Shown: one piece after another, positions 35,444-43,330 of the stretch | Layout: every line of letters starts with the position of its first letter | Position numbering within the stretch: the stretch's first letter is position 1 | Assembly (NCBI RefSeq): GCF_900010725.2 | Contig: NZ_LR734883.1 | Coordinates: 286,981 to 331,919, forward strand | Direction of reading: 5' to 3' | Source: Planktothrix serta PCC 8927 | GTDB lineage: Bacteria > Cyanobacteriota > Cyanobacteriia > Cyanobacteriales > Microcoleaceae | Length of the DNA stretch: 44,939 bases | Notes under the pieces: generated by a model | Seen by the model: only the letters and a program-made list of their open reading frames with translations | What the model was told of the DNA's origin: nothing | The model's database searches: none | Translations under genes and position numbers: made by a program

Positions 35444-37072
35444 ATGCCTATCTCCCGCTATTTACTATTAATTTTTGGGATTTGCCTAATTTTAGGGTTA
35501 ACAATTTGGCTGATTAGTTCCCTATCGGCTCTTTATACTCAGGTGATTTGGTCAGCTAATCCTATTTTAGCAAATTTGCTGCTTTTATTGTTAATTATAT
35601 TATTAGGATTAGCAATTTTTGCGTTTTTTTATTATACTCGATTCTTCCAGAATTCAGGAAAATCTCGTCAAAAACGGCGACCTTTAAAAATCCCCATCAA
35701 CAAAACAGAAGCGGCTGAAGAATCGATCAAATCTTTAAGACAACAAGTTACTCAAATTCAAGATGAAGTGGCTAAAAAAGCGTTATTAAGTCGTTCTCAA
35801 GATATCGCTTCTGAATTAGCCAAAGGTAATATTCAAGTGGTTATATTTGGCACAGGTTCGGCGGGAAAAACCTCTTTAGTTAATGCTTTAATGGGTCGAA
35901 TGGTAGGGAAAGTGAATGCACCGATGGGAACGACAGAAATAGGAGAAACCTATCATTTACAATTACAGGGAATTGAACGGGAAATTTTAATTACAGATAC
36001 CCCTGGAATTTTAGAAGCGGGGATGGGGGGATCTGAACGGGGAACATTAGCCCGTTCTTTAGCAACCGATGCTAATTTATTAATATTTGTTGTGGATAAT
36101 GATTTAAGACAATCGGAATATTACTCCTTACAAGCTTTAGTAGAAATTGGCAAGCGATCGCTAATTATTTTAAATAAAACGGATTTATATACAGAAGCCG
36201 ATCAAACGATGATTCTAGCTAAACTTCGAGATCGAGTCAAAACTTTTTTAGATCCCAGTGATGTGATTTCTGTAGCTGCAAATCCGCAATCAATTCGATT
36301 AGAAACAGGAGAAATTATCCAACCAGAACCGGATATTATGCCTTTAATTCGACGAATGGCAACAATTTTAAGAGCCGAAGGAGAAGAATTAATTGCTGAT
36401 AATATTTTACTACAATCCCAACGTTTAGGAGAAGAAGCACGACGATTAATTGATACCCAAAGAAAACGGGAAGCAGAAAAAATTGTTGAACGGTTTCAAT
36501 GGATAGGTGCGGGTGTAATTGCTGTCACTCCTTTACCTGTAATTGATTTAATTGCAACGGCGGCTGTTAATACCCAAATGGTAATCGAAATTGGTAAAAT
36601 ATATGGGTGTGAATTGAATGCAGATCGGGGTCGAGAATTAGCATTATCCTTAGCTAAAACTTTAGGGAGTTTAGGAGTAGTTAAAGGGGTGATTCAGTTA
36701 GTCTCAACGGCGTTACAATTAAATATTGCGACTTTGGTAGTTGGACGTGCGATTCAAGCGGTAAGTGCGGCTTATTTAACACGAATTGCGGGTAAAAGTT
36801 TTATTGAATATTTCCGCCATGATCAAGATTGGGGAGATGGAGGAATGACGGAAGTTGTCCAGCGACAATTTCAGTTAACTCGCCGGGATGAATTTGTGAA
36901 ACAATTTGTTCAAGATGCCTTTGCTAAAATTATTGAACCGCTTAATTTTAATTCTACTGAATTGGAGGAGGAAGAATTACCAATTGAAGCTGATATTAAA
37001 CCGTTATTAAAGCGTTATTTGGATGATTGGGAAGATCAGGATACTGTTGATCGGAGTGATTGGGAATCATGA
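35444..37072 (+). CDS. Membrane-anchored GTPase with DUF697-like C-terminus
   Basis: A 542-aa protein. Two membrane helices lie near the N-terminus (about 7-30 and 40-63). A basic linker and short coiled coil lead to an Era-like GTPase domain with P-loop GTGSAGKTS (136-144), G3 DTPG (185-188) and G4 NKTD (244-247). The C-terminal part (about 365-500) contains PVIDLIATAAVNTQMVIEIG and LALSLAKTLGSLGVVKGV, which look like the DUF697 domain commonly joined to such GTPases in cyanobacteria. The substrate and role are unknown; an envelope- or thylakoid-associated switch is likely. Its HIP1-containing leader and composition look like the core genome, unlike the dynamin-like pair upstream, so it is probably a separate, older gene. 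Confidence 0.82.
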   Translation: MPISRYLLLIFGICLILGLTIWLISSLSALYTQVIWSANPILANLLLLLLIILLGLAIFAFFYYTRFFQNSGKSRQKRRPLKIPINKTEAAEESIKSLRQQVTQIQDEVAKKALLSRSQDIASELAKGNIQVVIFGTGSAGKTSLVNALMGRMVGKVNAPMGTTEIGETYHLQLQGIEREILITDTPGILEAGMGGSERGTLARSLATDANLLIFVVDNDLRQSEYYSLQALVEIGKRSLIILNKTDLYTEADQTMILAKLRDRVKTFLDPSDVISVAANPQSIRLETGEIIQPEPDIMPLIRRMATILRAEGEELIADNILLQSQRLGEEARRLIDTQRKREAEKIVERFQWIGAGVIAVTPLPVIDLIATAAVNTQMVIEIGKIYGCELNADRGRELALSLAKTLGSLGVVKGVIQLVSTALQLNIATLVVGRAIQAVSAAYLTRIAGKSFIEYFRHDQDWGDGGMTEVVQRQFQLTRRDEFVKQFVQDAFAKIIEPLNFNSTELEEEELPIEADIKPLLKRYLDDWEDQDTVDRSDWES

Positions 37073-37109
37073 AAAATCAACAATTAATATTCCATGCTTT
37101 AATGTTTGC

Positions 37110-37222
37110 TATAGCGCTACTTGAAGAGGGAACAGGGAACAGGGAACAGGGAACAGGGAACAGTAAGAAGTGAAAGGGTTTCAGGATTTAGAAATGTCCT
37201 AACTGTAATGCGTAGTGCTATA
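37110..37222. mobile_element. TATAGC-ended MITE-like element, copy 1 (113 bp)
   Basis: The ends TATAGCGCTAC and GTAGTGCTATA are inverted repeats (10 of 11). Inside are five perfect GGGAACA heptamers (37128-37162), then a unique body including GTTTCAGGATTTAGAAATG. The same element is present in opposite orientation at 42820-42930. The TA at each end would suit insertion at TA, as for IS630/Tc1-type elements. No coding capacity is visible. Confidence 0.72.
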
Positions 37223-37263
37223 CACATTCCCCCGGTAGAGACTAGCTTAGTAATTATCAAGAT

Positions 37264-37290
37264 GGTGCGTGCGAGAAGCTCTTACGCACC
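37264..37290. repeat. GGTGCGT...ACGCACC hairpin repeat, copy 2
   Basis: The 7-bp inverted arms (37264-37270, 37284-37290) match the copy at 157-181. It directly abuts the stop codon of the M23 peptidase gene, as the first copy abuts the beta-lactamase-like gene. Confidence 0.5.
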
Positions 37291-38400
37291 CTACTGTTGG
37301 AGTTGGAGTTGTTTTTTGGTTTTAACTAAAGTGCGATCGCCTCGAATTAATTGATATTCGGCGTTCCAATTTCCAGAGGATAAGGGTTGTTGAGGATTAT
37401 TTTTTTTACCAATATAACCGATCCATGTTTTACTAGACTCATTCACAAAACTTTCATTATTAACAACTTTTTGACCTTGGGGATTATAGAGATTAAAAAT
37501 CATTTTATCTCCCGTTAATACCCCATAAACCTGTACCCAAAATAACAAGGCGGGACTATTTTGAGGTAGAATAGTTTCATTAAATTTACCTTGCCATAAT
37601 TCATCCATTGTGGGGGGTTGAGCCGAAAATCCTGCCCGAATTAACCCCGTGGGAATATAGGCCAAGGATTGTTCCCAAATTGGGTTACGAGTCACGTTAC
37701 ATCCGGCCTTTGCTCCTGGCCCCACAAAGGGATCAATCACTTCTCCGTTATAACGAATGGTGAGATGAACATGGGGAAAGGATGCTAACCCAGAGGCGCC
37801 AACTGATCCCAAAACCGTCCCTTTCTCAACACTATCCCCAGGTTTAACCTGAATACTTCCCCGTCGCAAATGACAATATTGAGTTTCCCATCCGGCACCA
37901 TTGGGAATAGAACTATGATCAATAACAATACCATTGCCACATTCTGTACCTTCCACGGCCGTTTTATCCGCTTCCTGTGCAATGCGTTTATCAACCACCC
38001 CATCCCGGACTCGCAACACCTTTCCCGCCGCCGACGCCACCACTGGAACTCCTCTAGCCATTGCTTGTTCGTCCGGTATGGCAAAATCCGTCCCTTTATG
38101 ACCATCATAGGTTTGCCGTCCACAGCCAAAATCAACGGCATTAGGACTAGGATCTCGATCCGGGTATAACAAAATAAAGCAATCTTGACCCAATTGACAA
38201 TCAATAGGTTGAGCAAAACGCGGAGTTTGGGGGGTTTGGGTAATCAATTGTTGGGTCATCCCTTCAGCCATCGTCTGAGCTTTTTGCAGAGAAGACTCAG
38301 CCGTTTGAGTAACTTCAGGACTCCAACAACTGACTAATACCATTAACCCCAAAGTCAGGAAAAATGCGACCCCGTATTTTTTAGCGCTTGATATCCTCAT
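37291..38400 (-). CDS. M23-family lipoprotein peptidase
   Basis: A 369-aa envelope protein with a lipoprotein signal peptide: hydrophobic stretch, then the lipobox LVSC with lipidated Cys25. The M23 domain has the zinc ligands His101 and Asp105 (HKGTD) and His212 in HVH, plus the conserved His177 (TQYCHL). It should cut peptidoglycan cross-links or, as some M23 proteins do, regulate an amidase. A C-terminal domain of about 130 residues without recognised motifs follows and may bind substrate. The gene ends in the GGTGCGT hairpin repeat. A palindromic repeat separates it from the upstream minus-strand gene. Confidence 0.87.
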   Translation of the reverse strand: MRISSAKKYGVAFFLTLGLMVLVSCWSPEVTQTAESSLQKAQTMAEGMTQQLITQTPQTPRFAQPIDCQLGQDCFILLYPDRDPSPNAVDFGCGRQTYDGHKGTDFAIPDEQAMARGVPVVASAAGKVLRVRDGVVDKRIAQEADKTAVEGTECGNGIVIDHSSIPNGAGWETQYCHLRRGSIQVKPGDSVEKGTVLGSVGASGLASFPHVHLTIRYNGEVIDPFVGPGAKAGCNVTRNPIWEQSLAYIPTGLIRAGFSAQPPTMDELWQGKFNETILPQNSPALLFWVQVYGVLTGDKMIFNLYNPQGQKVVNNESFVNESSKTWIGYIGKKNNPQQPLSSGNWNAEYQLIRGDRTLVKTKKQLQLQQ

Positions 38401-38411
38401 TATTTAGCCCC

Positions 38412-38465
38412 GTAGTCAGCCCTTTAGGGCTGTCTTTCCAGACAGAGGCGTGAACGCCTCACTAC
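38412..38465. repeat. Compound palindromic repeat (54 bp)
   Basis: Outer arms GTAGT and ACTAC enclose three consecutive small hairpins: CAGCCC-TTTA-GGGCTG, TGTCT-TTCC-AGACA and GAGGCG-TGAA-CGCCTC. It belongs to the same CGTAGT...ACTACG family as the repeats at 27538 and 33626. It fills the gap between the M23 peptidase gene and the stop of the next gene and could end the transcript of the latter. Confidence 0.65.
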
Positions 38466-38468
38466 AAT

Positions 38469-39116
38469 TTATCGGAATAGAATATCCGATTGTAAAGTTA
38501 AATTCAGGTCTTCACTCGGACGAACAACCACAACATCAACTTTACGACGGCCAACAAATATTCCGGTAATTGCACCGAGTCCAGCGCCGCCTAACACTTC
38601 TTCCGTTGCGATCGCATTATCCCCGACAACAGCACCAATCGCCGTCGCCGCCGCCGCCCCAATGGCTGCACCCCCCAAAATAGAACGCGCCGAAGCTCCT
38701 TTACGGATGGTTTCAGTCCGAGTCACCACTTCCGAATTCGCATCTAAGCGAAAGCGTTTCCCAGCACTAATAATCACTTCATTAGCGACAAATTGAGAAC
38801 CCCCCGAAGCGGGTTTTAATTGTCCAACAATTTCAGCACCCGCCGGAATCCAAACCCGTCCCTGACTGGTAACAACATCCCGTGCTACCGTAATCGTTAA
38901 CGGAACTGTTTCACTGGGCATAACAACGATTTTTTCAGCTTCCGGGTATTCTACTGAAATCATAGTTCCCGCTAAAATTCTATCCCGTTGTAAGGTATCC
39001 GGGAACGATTGAGCCGTCGCTGGAATTGCTTGCAAAAGGGGTGTCGCCACCGCCGTTGTTAAACCCAAAGCCAGGAAAACGGACAGTCCTGAACGAGAAA
39101 ATTTAGAACTGAACAT
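38469..39116 (-). CDS. Secreted cyanobacterial protein with glycine-zipper segment
   Basis: 215 aa from ATG 39116, chosen because AAAAGGA lies 11 bases upstream; an ATG at 39128 directly overlaps that site. It has a Sec signal peptide, probably cut after TATA/before QSFPD. A beta-rich domain follows (VPLTITVARDV; VWIPAGAEIVGQLKP) that recalls the VirB10/TrbI-like fold, at low confidence. Then comes a Gly/Ala-rich zipper (ILGGAAIGAAAATAIGAVVG; LGGAGLGAITGIFVG) typical of envelope proteins that insert in or span a membrane. The function is unknown. Confidence 0.65.
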   Translation of the reverse strand: MFSSKFSRSGLSVFLALGLTTAVATPLLQAIPATAQSFPDTLQRDRILAGTMISVEYPEAEKIVVMPSETVPLTITVARDVVTSQGRVWIPAGAEIVGQLKPASGGSQFVANEVIISAGKRFRLDANSEVVTRTETIRKGASARSILGGAAIGAAAATAIGAVVGDNAIATEEVLGGAGLGAITGIFVGRRKVDVVVVRPSEDLNLTLQSDILFR

Positions 39117-39239
39117 ACACAGAAACATCCTTTTTTTTCAAGATCTGATTTGACCCTTTATAACTTAAGAGTCGATAGAATCGCTTCATTGTTCCTGTTG
39201 AGATCAACTTTGACCCCAGAGCAGAAGGATGTGGATGTC

Positions 39240-39308
39240 GGTTAACAGTCAACAGTCAACCGTCAACAGTCAACAGTTAACCGTCAACCGTCAACCGTCA
39301 ACCGTCAA
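39240..39308. repeat. GTCAACA/GTCAACC heptamer array, about 9 copies
   Basis: Units alternate between GTCAACA, GTCAACC and GTTAACC in phase, ending 2 bp before the ferredoxin stop codon. CAACAGT heptamers are one of the classic cyanobacterial short tandemly repeated repetitive (STRR) sequences. Confidence 0.85.
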
Positions 39309-39310
39309 CA

Positions 39311-39619
39311 TTATTTTCCCTTTTTCGGTTTTGTTTGCACCGTAATATTGCCATTAACAACGGTTTGACAGGCTAATCGATAGGTATCGGGTTTTTTTCT
39401 AAGAATGCGTTCTTCAGCCTCCGTGCGAGGAGAAACATTCTCCAGACCTTCTACAATTTCCACAATACAAGTGCCACATTGACCATAACCGCCACAGTTC
39501 ATCATTTTGCCTGTGAACGTATATAAGTCAATCCGGTTTTCCAGGGCTTTGATTCTTAAGTTTGCCCCATCCGCCGCGATTACTTCCTGATTTTCACTCA
39601 CGAATTTGATATTAGCCAT
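39311..39619 (-). CDS. [2Fe-2S] ferredoxin
   Basis: A 102-aa ferredoxin with four cluster ligands: Cys42, Cys48, Cys51 ([10 protein letters not shown]) and Cys84 (LACQTVV). The first gap is five residues, as in adrenodoxin-like ferredoxins. The major photosynthetic ferredoxin PetF has CxxxxCxxC, so this is probably not PetF but an auxiliary electron carrier. The C-terminus is lysine-rich (KPKKGK). The gene stands alone between an STRR array and a convergent repeat-rich gap; its redox partner cannot be deduced from the neighbours. Confidence 0.88.
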   Translation of the reverse strand: MANIKFVSENQEVIAADGANLRIKALENRIDLYTFTGKMMNCGGYGQCGTCIVEIVEGLENVSPRTEAEERILRKKPDTYRLACQTVVNGNITVQTKPKKGK

Positions 39620-39747
39620 TTCAATTGCAATGTCCTAGCTTCATTAACACAGCGTTTCTTCTAAATTATTACAAAATGTTAACAAATCGGAAGTGTGGAA
39701 CAGACATCTTGCCTGTTAAGCCCAACATCCGACACCCGACACCCAAC

Positions 39748-42093
39748 TTAGCGAGGATAATCCGACAGAATATTACCCGGAAGGTTACTGACGGCTCGTT
39801 GCAGGGCGGACAGAGCGCGGTTATAACCGATGATGGCGTTCAGGAGTCGGTTTTGGGCGCGGGTTAAGTCCGTTTCCTGGTTAATCACTTCTAACTGAGT
39901 TCCCACCCCAGCTTGAAACCGTAAACGAGCTAAACGTAAAGCTTCCGTTGCTTCTTCAACGCCTAAGCTGGCCGTTTGAATATTATCAAAGTTAGCTTGC
40001 AGGTCATAGTAAGCTCGTTCGACCTCTAAGCGAATTTGATTGAGTAATTGATCAAAGCGCTCGTCTGCGATGCCAATATCTAACTCACGCTGTCTGGCTT
40101 GGGCTTTGGCTGCACCGCCATCAAAGAAATTCCAAGAAAACTGGACTTGAGCGTCATAACCATCAGCCCAACCCTGGACAGCCCTGTAATCAGGGTTATC
40201 GTTAATTTGTCCCAAAAGATTATAACTGGCGGCGAGGGTGACACTAGGACGAGTGGCTGCTAATGCTGCTCGGCGTAACTGTTGAGCGCGATCGCGTTCA
40301 GCTAACTGTTCTTCCAACTCAGCCCGATTTTGATAAGCCTGAACAATCGTATCTTCTAAGGTGAAATCCCAAGCTCCCGCCAAAGCAATTGGATCTCCCG
40401 CCAATAAATTCGCATTTTCATCAATATTGAGAACCGCAGCCAGTTCTCGCCGACTTTGCAGTTGATCCCGTCGTGAATTCGTCAAATCCTGTTGGGCGTT
40501 AGCGAGGGTAACGCGAGCTTGCAACACTTCAAAACGGGTTCCAACTCCGGCTCGTTCTAAAGCTTCGGCATCCTCTAAACTCTTTTGGGAGTTTCGCACA
40601 GCAGCCGCTTGAATTTCAACCGCAGCATCGGCTTCTTGCAAATTGTAATAGGCACGAGTCACATCAAATCGAACTTCTTCTATGGTGGTTTCTAATCTTA
40701 ATTCAAAAATCCGTAACTGTTTTTCAGAAGCCCGAATTCTTGATCCCCTTAATCCATTAATTCCTAAGTCGTACTGCAATTGCAGCGAATTATCAAAGGA
40801 ATAGGTACCGAAGCGAGTCTGAAATTCCTGTTGATCAGCACCTTGGACACCATTAAAGCGTTGGACTCGCAGGGCGCGGTTTTGCGCCCGGACTTGTAAG
40901 TCTTGCAGAGCAGAGACAGTCCGACCAAAACTAGAACTAAAGATCAAACTCGGATATAAATCCGCTTGGTTTTCGCGTAAACTGGCTAAGTTTTGCTCGA
41001 CTTGCAGTTGGGCAATGCCGACATTTTGATTATTGCGAATTGCTAAATCAACTGCTTGTTGGAGAGTAACCGGAACGGTTTCCTCAATATTAACTTGATC
41101 GGGTAAGGTGGGCTTATAAAGCGGATTCTGACTGGGTAGCAGAATAGAGGGAGGATTGGTTTGTAAGGTTCCGTTGGGTGTGGGAGGCGGAAAGGGAGTC
41201 GTTGGCGGTGTCAGGTCAGGAACTTCTAAGGCGGGTGTACTAACTTGAGCCAGGAGGGAGGGTTGAGAATTTCCGCTACCCCGCCCGGAAGTTGTGAACG
41301 GTGAGGTTAGGGTTGTTGCTGAGGTCGAGGCATTCGGTAAGGCTACTTCAACCTGTAAGGGAGGATTAATCTCTGGGGATAAGGAATTGTCCTTTGAGGG
41401 ATGGGGTAAGTTAGGAGGATTGGCTGCTGTTGTTGGTGTCTCGGAAGTTGGCGTCGAACGCTGTTGCTGCACAGAAGGTGGTTCTGGAGTTGTATTAACA
41501 ACGGTGGGTTCTGTAGGAGTCGAGAGAGAATCTTGATCGGTTTTTGTAGGATTTTGTTTAAAAGCTAAGGTGGGTGACTCTGATGAAGGAGACGGTTGAG
41601 GAACGGATTCCGGTTTTGTTAAGAAGTTATCGATCAGACGACGAGGAGCCGTTGAAACTAAAGGTTGAGATTTTTTAGGATTTTGTTTAAATGTTGAGGT
41701 GAGGATGGACGAAGGTAAAGGCTCCTGAGCAGAATCACCTGATTCCATCGATGGGGAAAAGCTTGGCACTGACTCCTGATGGGGGAGTTCAGATTTAGAG
41801 GTAGAAATCTGTTGTCCCTTTTGAGGGGTTGCTTCTTGGCCAGCATCAGAAGTTTCCTCTGAGGGATGAGTCACCGTAGGGGATAAGGATTCAACACTCG
41901 GTTCTACAACAGCCGTCGCCGGATGCTGAGATTTTGTTGGATTTTGTTTAAACCCTTGCGGTTGAGTTGCATTCGAGTTGGGCGAATTATCTGGCGATTC
42001 AATGGGGGAAGGAACGGCCGTTCCTGGCCCCACATTGATTAACGTAATTGCTCCACTCACTCCCACAGCCATCAAATTACGAAGAACGGACAT
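39748..42093 (-). CDS. TolC-family outer membrane efflux protein with long N-terminal extension
   Basis: A 781-aa protein. A signal-like hydrophobic N-terminus (MSVLRNLMAVGVSGAITLIN) precedes about 300 residues rich in Pro, Ser and Thr, with three copies of the motif FKQNPxK. From about 330 it is a typical outer membrane factor with two internally similar halves: LQQAVDLAIRNNQNVGIAQ, LEDAEALERAGVGTRFEVLQ and RLRFQAGVGTQLEVINQET, with alternating helical and beta-barrel segments. It should form the trimeric exit duct of a type I secretion or RND-type export system (as HgdD/TolC does in Nostoc). No inner-membrane partner is encoded nearby, so it may be shared among pumps. The extension is about 300 residues longer than an ordinary TolC. 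Confidence 0.88.
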   Translation of the reverse strand: MSVLRNLMAVGVSGAITLINVGPGTAVPSPIESPDNSPNSNATQPQGFKQNPTKSQHPATAVVEPSVESLSPTVTHPSEETSDAGQEATPQKGQQISTSKSELPHQESVPSFSPSMESGDSAQEPLPSSILTSTFKQNPKKSQPLVSTAPRRLIDNFLTKPESVPQPSPSSESPTLAFKQNPTKTDQDSLSTPTEPTVVNTTPEPPSVQQQRSTPTSETPTTAANPPNLPHPSKDNSLSPEINPPLQVEVALPNASTSATTLTSPFTTSGRGSGNSQPSLLAQVSTPALEVPDLTPPTTPFPPPTPNGTLQTNPPSILLPSQNPLYKPTLPDQVNIEETVPVTLQQAVDLAIRNNQNVGIAQLQVEQNLASLRENQADLYPSLIFSSSFGRTVSALQDLQVRAQNRALRVQRFNGVQGADQQEFQTRFGTYSFDNSLQLQYDLGINGLRGSRIRASEKQLRIFELRLETTIEEVRFDVTRAYYNLQEADAAVEIQAAAVRNSQKSLEDAEALERAGVGTRFEVLQARVTLANAQQDLTNSRRDQLQSRRELAAVLNIDENANLLAGDPIALAGAWDFTLEDTIVQAYQNRAELEEQLAERDRAQQLRRAALAATRPSVTLAASYNLLGQINDNPDYRAVQGWADGYDAQVQFSWNFFDGGAAKAQARQRELDIGIADERFDQLLNQIRLEVERAYYDLQANFDNIQTASLGVEEATEALRLARLRFQAGVGTQLEVINQETDLTRAQNRLLNAIIGYNRALSALQRAVSNLPGNILSDYPR

Positions 42094-42164
42094 AAGGCTT
42101 CTTTTCTGTCTACAAGTCCAGAAACAATTTTAGAGCAAGCGAGCAATATTCCTAAGTTTTTTGA

Positions 42165-42207
42165 TGCTATAGCAGGGAACAGGGAACAGCTTAACAGGGA
42201 ACAGGAT
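42165..42207. repeat. TATAGC plus GGGAACA fragment
   Basis: TATAGC followed by GGGAACA units and TTAACAGGGAACAGG looks like the truncated left end of the TATAGC element found whole at 37110 and 42820. It lies between the TolC-like gene and the DUF4278 gene. A similar fragment is at 16030-16077. Confidence 0.5.
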
Positions 42208-42211
42208 TCTC

Positions 42212-42634
42212 TTAGCAGGCAATTTGTTTTGCTTCTAAATCTAGCAAGCGCAACAAATTCAGGTCGCCCCGGGCGGCGGCGGCTTGACGGCGGCGTTCCA
42301 ATAAACGGCATAAATGATCCGTATGAACTTGTGCTAGATTCTCGTCCAGAACTTGCTCAAAAGTAGCCACCCGCACGGTCACAGCCTGCCGTGTCTCTAC
42401 AGGTTGCATTGCGGTCGGGGTGAAAGGGGAGACTTCGTTGAGCGACGGTTTTGGTTCTGCATTGCTGTAGCAAACACCCCGATACTTTAGGGGATAGGTT
42501 TGAGGCACAGGAACATGGCGAGGATAGCGAAACTGTACGCTTTGACCCCGATATTTACCTGTGAGTTCGCTTTCCACCTGATCAACAGCAGGAAAAGAGG
42601 CTTCATACTGATTGCCACGATAGTTGAGTTTCAT
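42212..42634 (-). CDS. DUF4278-family protein
   Basis: A 140-aa soluble protein with two short DUF4278-like motifs, MKLNYRGNQYEAS at the start and PLKYRGVCYS at about 48-57. A C-terminal helix rich in Arg, Ala and Leu (LCRLLERRRQAAAARGDLN) follows. A clear AGGAG site lies 8 bases before the ATG. The function of DUF4278 proteins is unknown; they are small, common in cyanobacteria and often multicopy. No membrane segment or signal peptide is seen. Confidence 0.78.
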   Translation of the reverse strand: MKLNYRGNQYEASFPAVDQVESELTGKYRGQSVQFRYPRHVPVPQTYPLKYRGVCYSNAEPKPSLNEVSPFTPTAMQPVETRQAVTVRVATFEQVLDENLAQVHTDHLCRLLERRRQAAAARGDLNLLRLLDLEAKQIAC

Positions 42635-42765
42635 ATCTATTTCTCCTGACCTTCGCTTTAAAGAGGCTGTCTCAAAGACAAATTCTAAACGATTTTTTTA
42701 TTTCTGTATTCATTGTTACATTTTTTTAGGTCAGATCAGCAAACTTAACAAAAATTTATACTTTT

Positions 42766-42820
42766 TCTGTTGACTGTTGACTGTTGACTGTTGACTGTTG
42801 ACTGTTAACTGTTGACTGTT
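42766..42820. repeat. GTTGACT heptamer array, about 7 copies
   Basis: Tandem GTTGACT units, one of them GTTAACT, run directly into the terminal TATAG of the MITE-like element at 42820. The element therefore seems to have inserted next to, or within, an STRR array. Confidence 0.8.
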
Positions 42821-42930
42821 ATAGTGCTACGCATTACAGTTAGGACATTTCTAAATCCTGAAACCCTTCACTTCTTACTGTTCCCTGTTCCCTGTTCCCT
42901 GTTCCCGGTTCCCTTGCGCGTAGCGCTATA
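42820..42930. mobile_element. TATAGC-ended MITE-like element, copy 2 (111 bp, inverted)
   Basis: The inverted copy of the element at 37110-37222: ends TATAGTGCTAC and GTAGCGCTATA, with the same internal body read on the other strand. It has four perfect TGTTCCC units (42879-42906) and one degenerate unit, where the other copy has five perfect units. The bodies are otherwise nearly the same, so the copies are recent or kept alike by recombination. Confidence 0.72.
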
Positions 42931-42943
42931 ATAGCCAACCCCA

Positions 42944-43288
42944 CTATTCAATACTGACTTGAGAAGTATCGACCTCGGCAGTTCCCGGTTGGAATTGGGC
43001 GATGTTGACAGCTTTATCCAGAAAACCTTGACTGGGGACTTTTCCTTTGAGAACAACAGTTCCGCCTTTTTGAGCCACCCATAAAGAACCAATATCATCC
43101 AGTTCTGGATCTTCATCAAAGGCTAAGGCGACCCGTTTGGCTAAACCACTTTCGTCATATTCTCCCGCAATTCCAATTCGTTCTGGGGGAAGGGAAGTAT
43201 TAGCCGCCGCTTGTTGTACAACATCATTAGAAGGTTTACTGGGAGTATCACCTGTGAGGGCGCCAAAAATACGCTCAAACCATGCCAT
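42944..43288 (-). CDS. Small protein with BON-like C-terminus
   Basis: A 114-aa protein. It starts MAWFERIFGALTGD, has a low-complexity spacer, and ends in a beta-alpha-beta-like segment (VAQKGGTVVLKGKVPSQGF; KAVNIAQFQPGTAEVDTSQV) that resembles a BON domain, a fold tied to phospholipid or periplasmic surface binding. LysM, the usual partner, is absent, and there is no signal peptide. It lies 42 bp downstream of the Ser/Thr kinase gene on the same strand and is probably co-transcribed with it, so it may be a target or partner of the kinase. Confidence 0.65.
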   Translation of the reverse strand: MAWFERIFGALTGDTPSKPSNDVVQQAAANTSLPPERIGIAGEYDESGLAKRVALAFDEDPELDDIGSLWVAQKGGTVVLKGKVPSQGFLDKAVNIAQFQPGTAEVDTSQVSIE

Positions 43289-43330
43289 AAAATCAAATAT
43301 CCTGAATTAATTAATAAAGACGGCTTTAGT

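Noticed and set aside
37121-37354. 77-codon plus-strand frame
   Set aside because: It begins with translated GGGAACA repeats and runs through the MITE-like element into the end of the M23 gene on the other strand.
39625-39867. 80-codon plus-strand frame
   Set aside because: It overlaps the 3' end of the TolC-like gene on the opposite strand and has no protein-like features.
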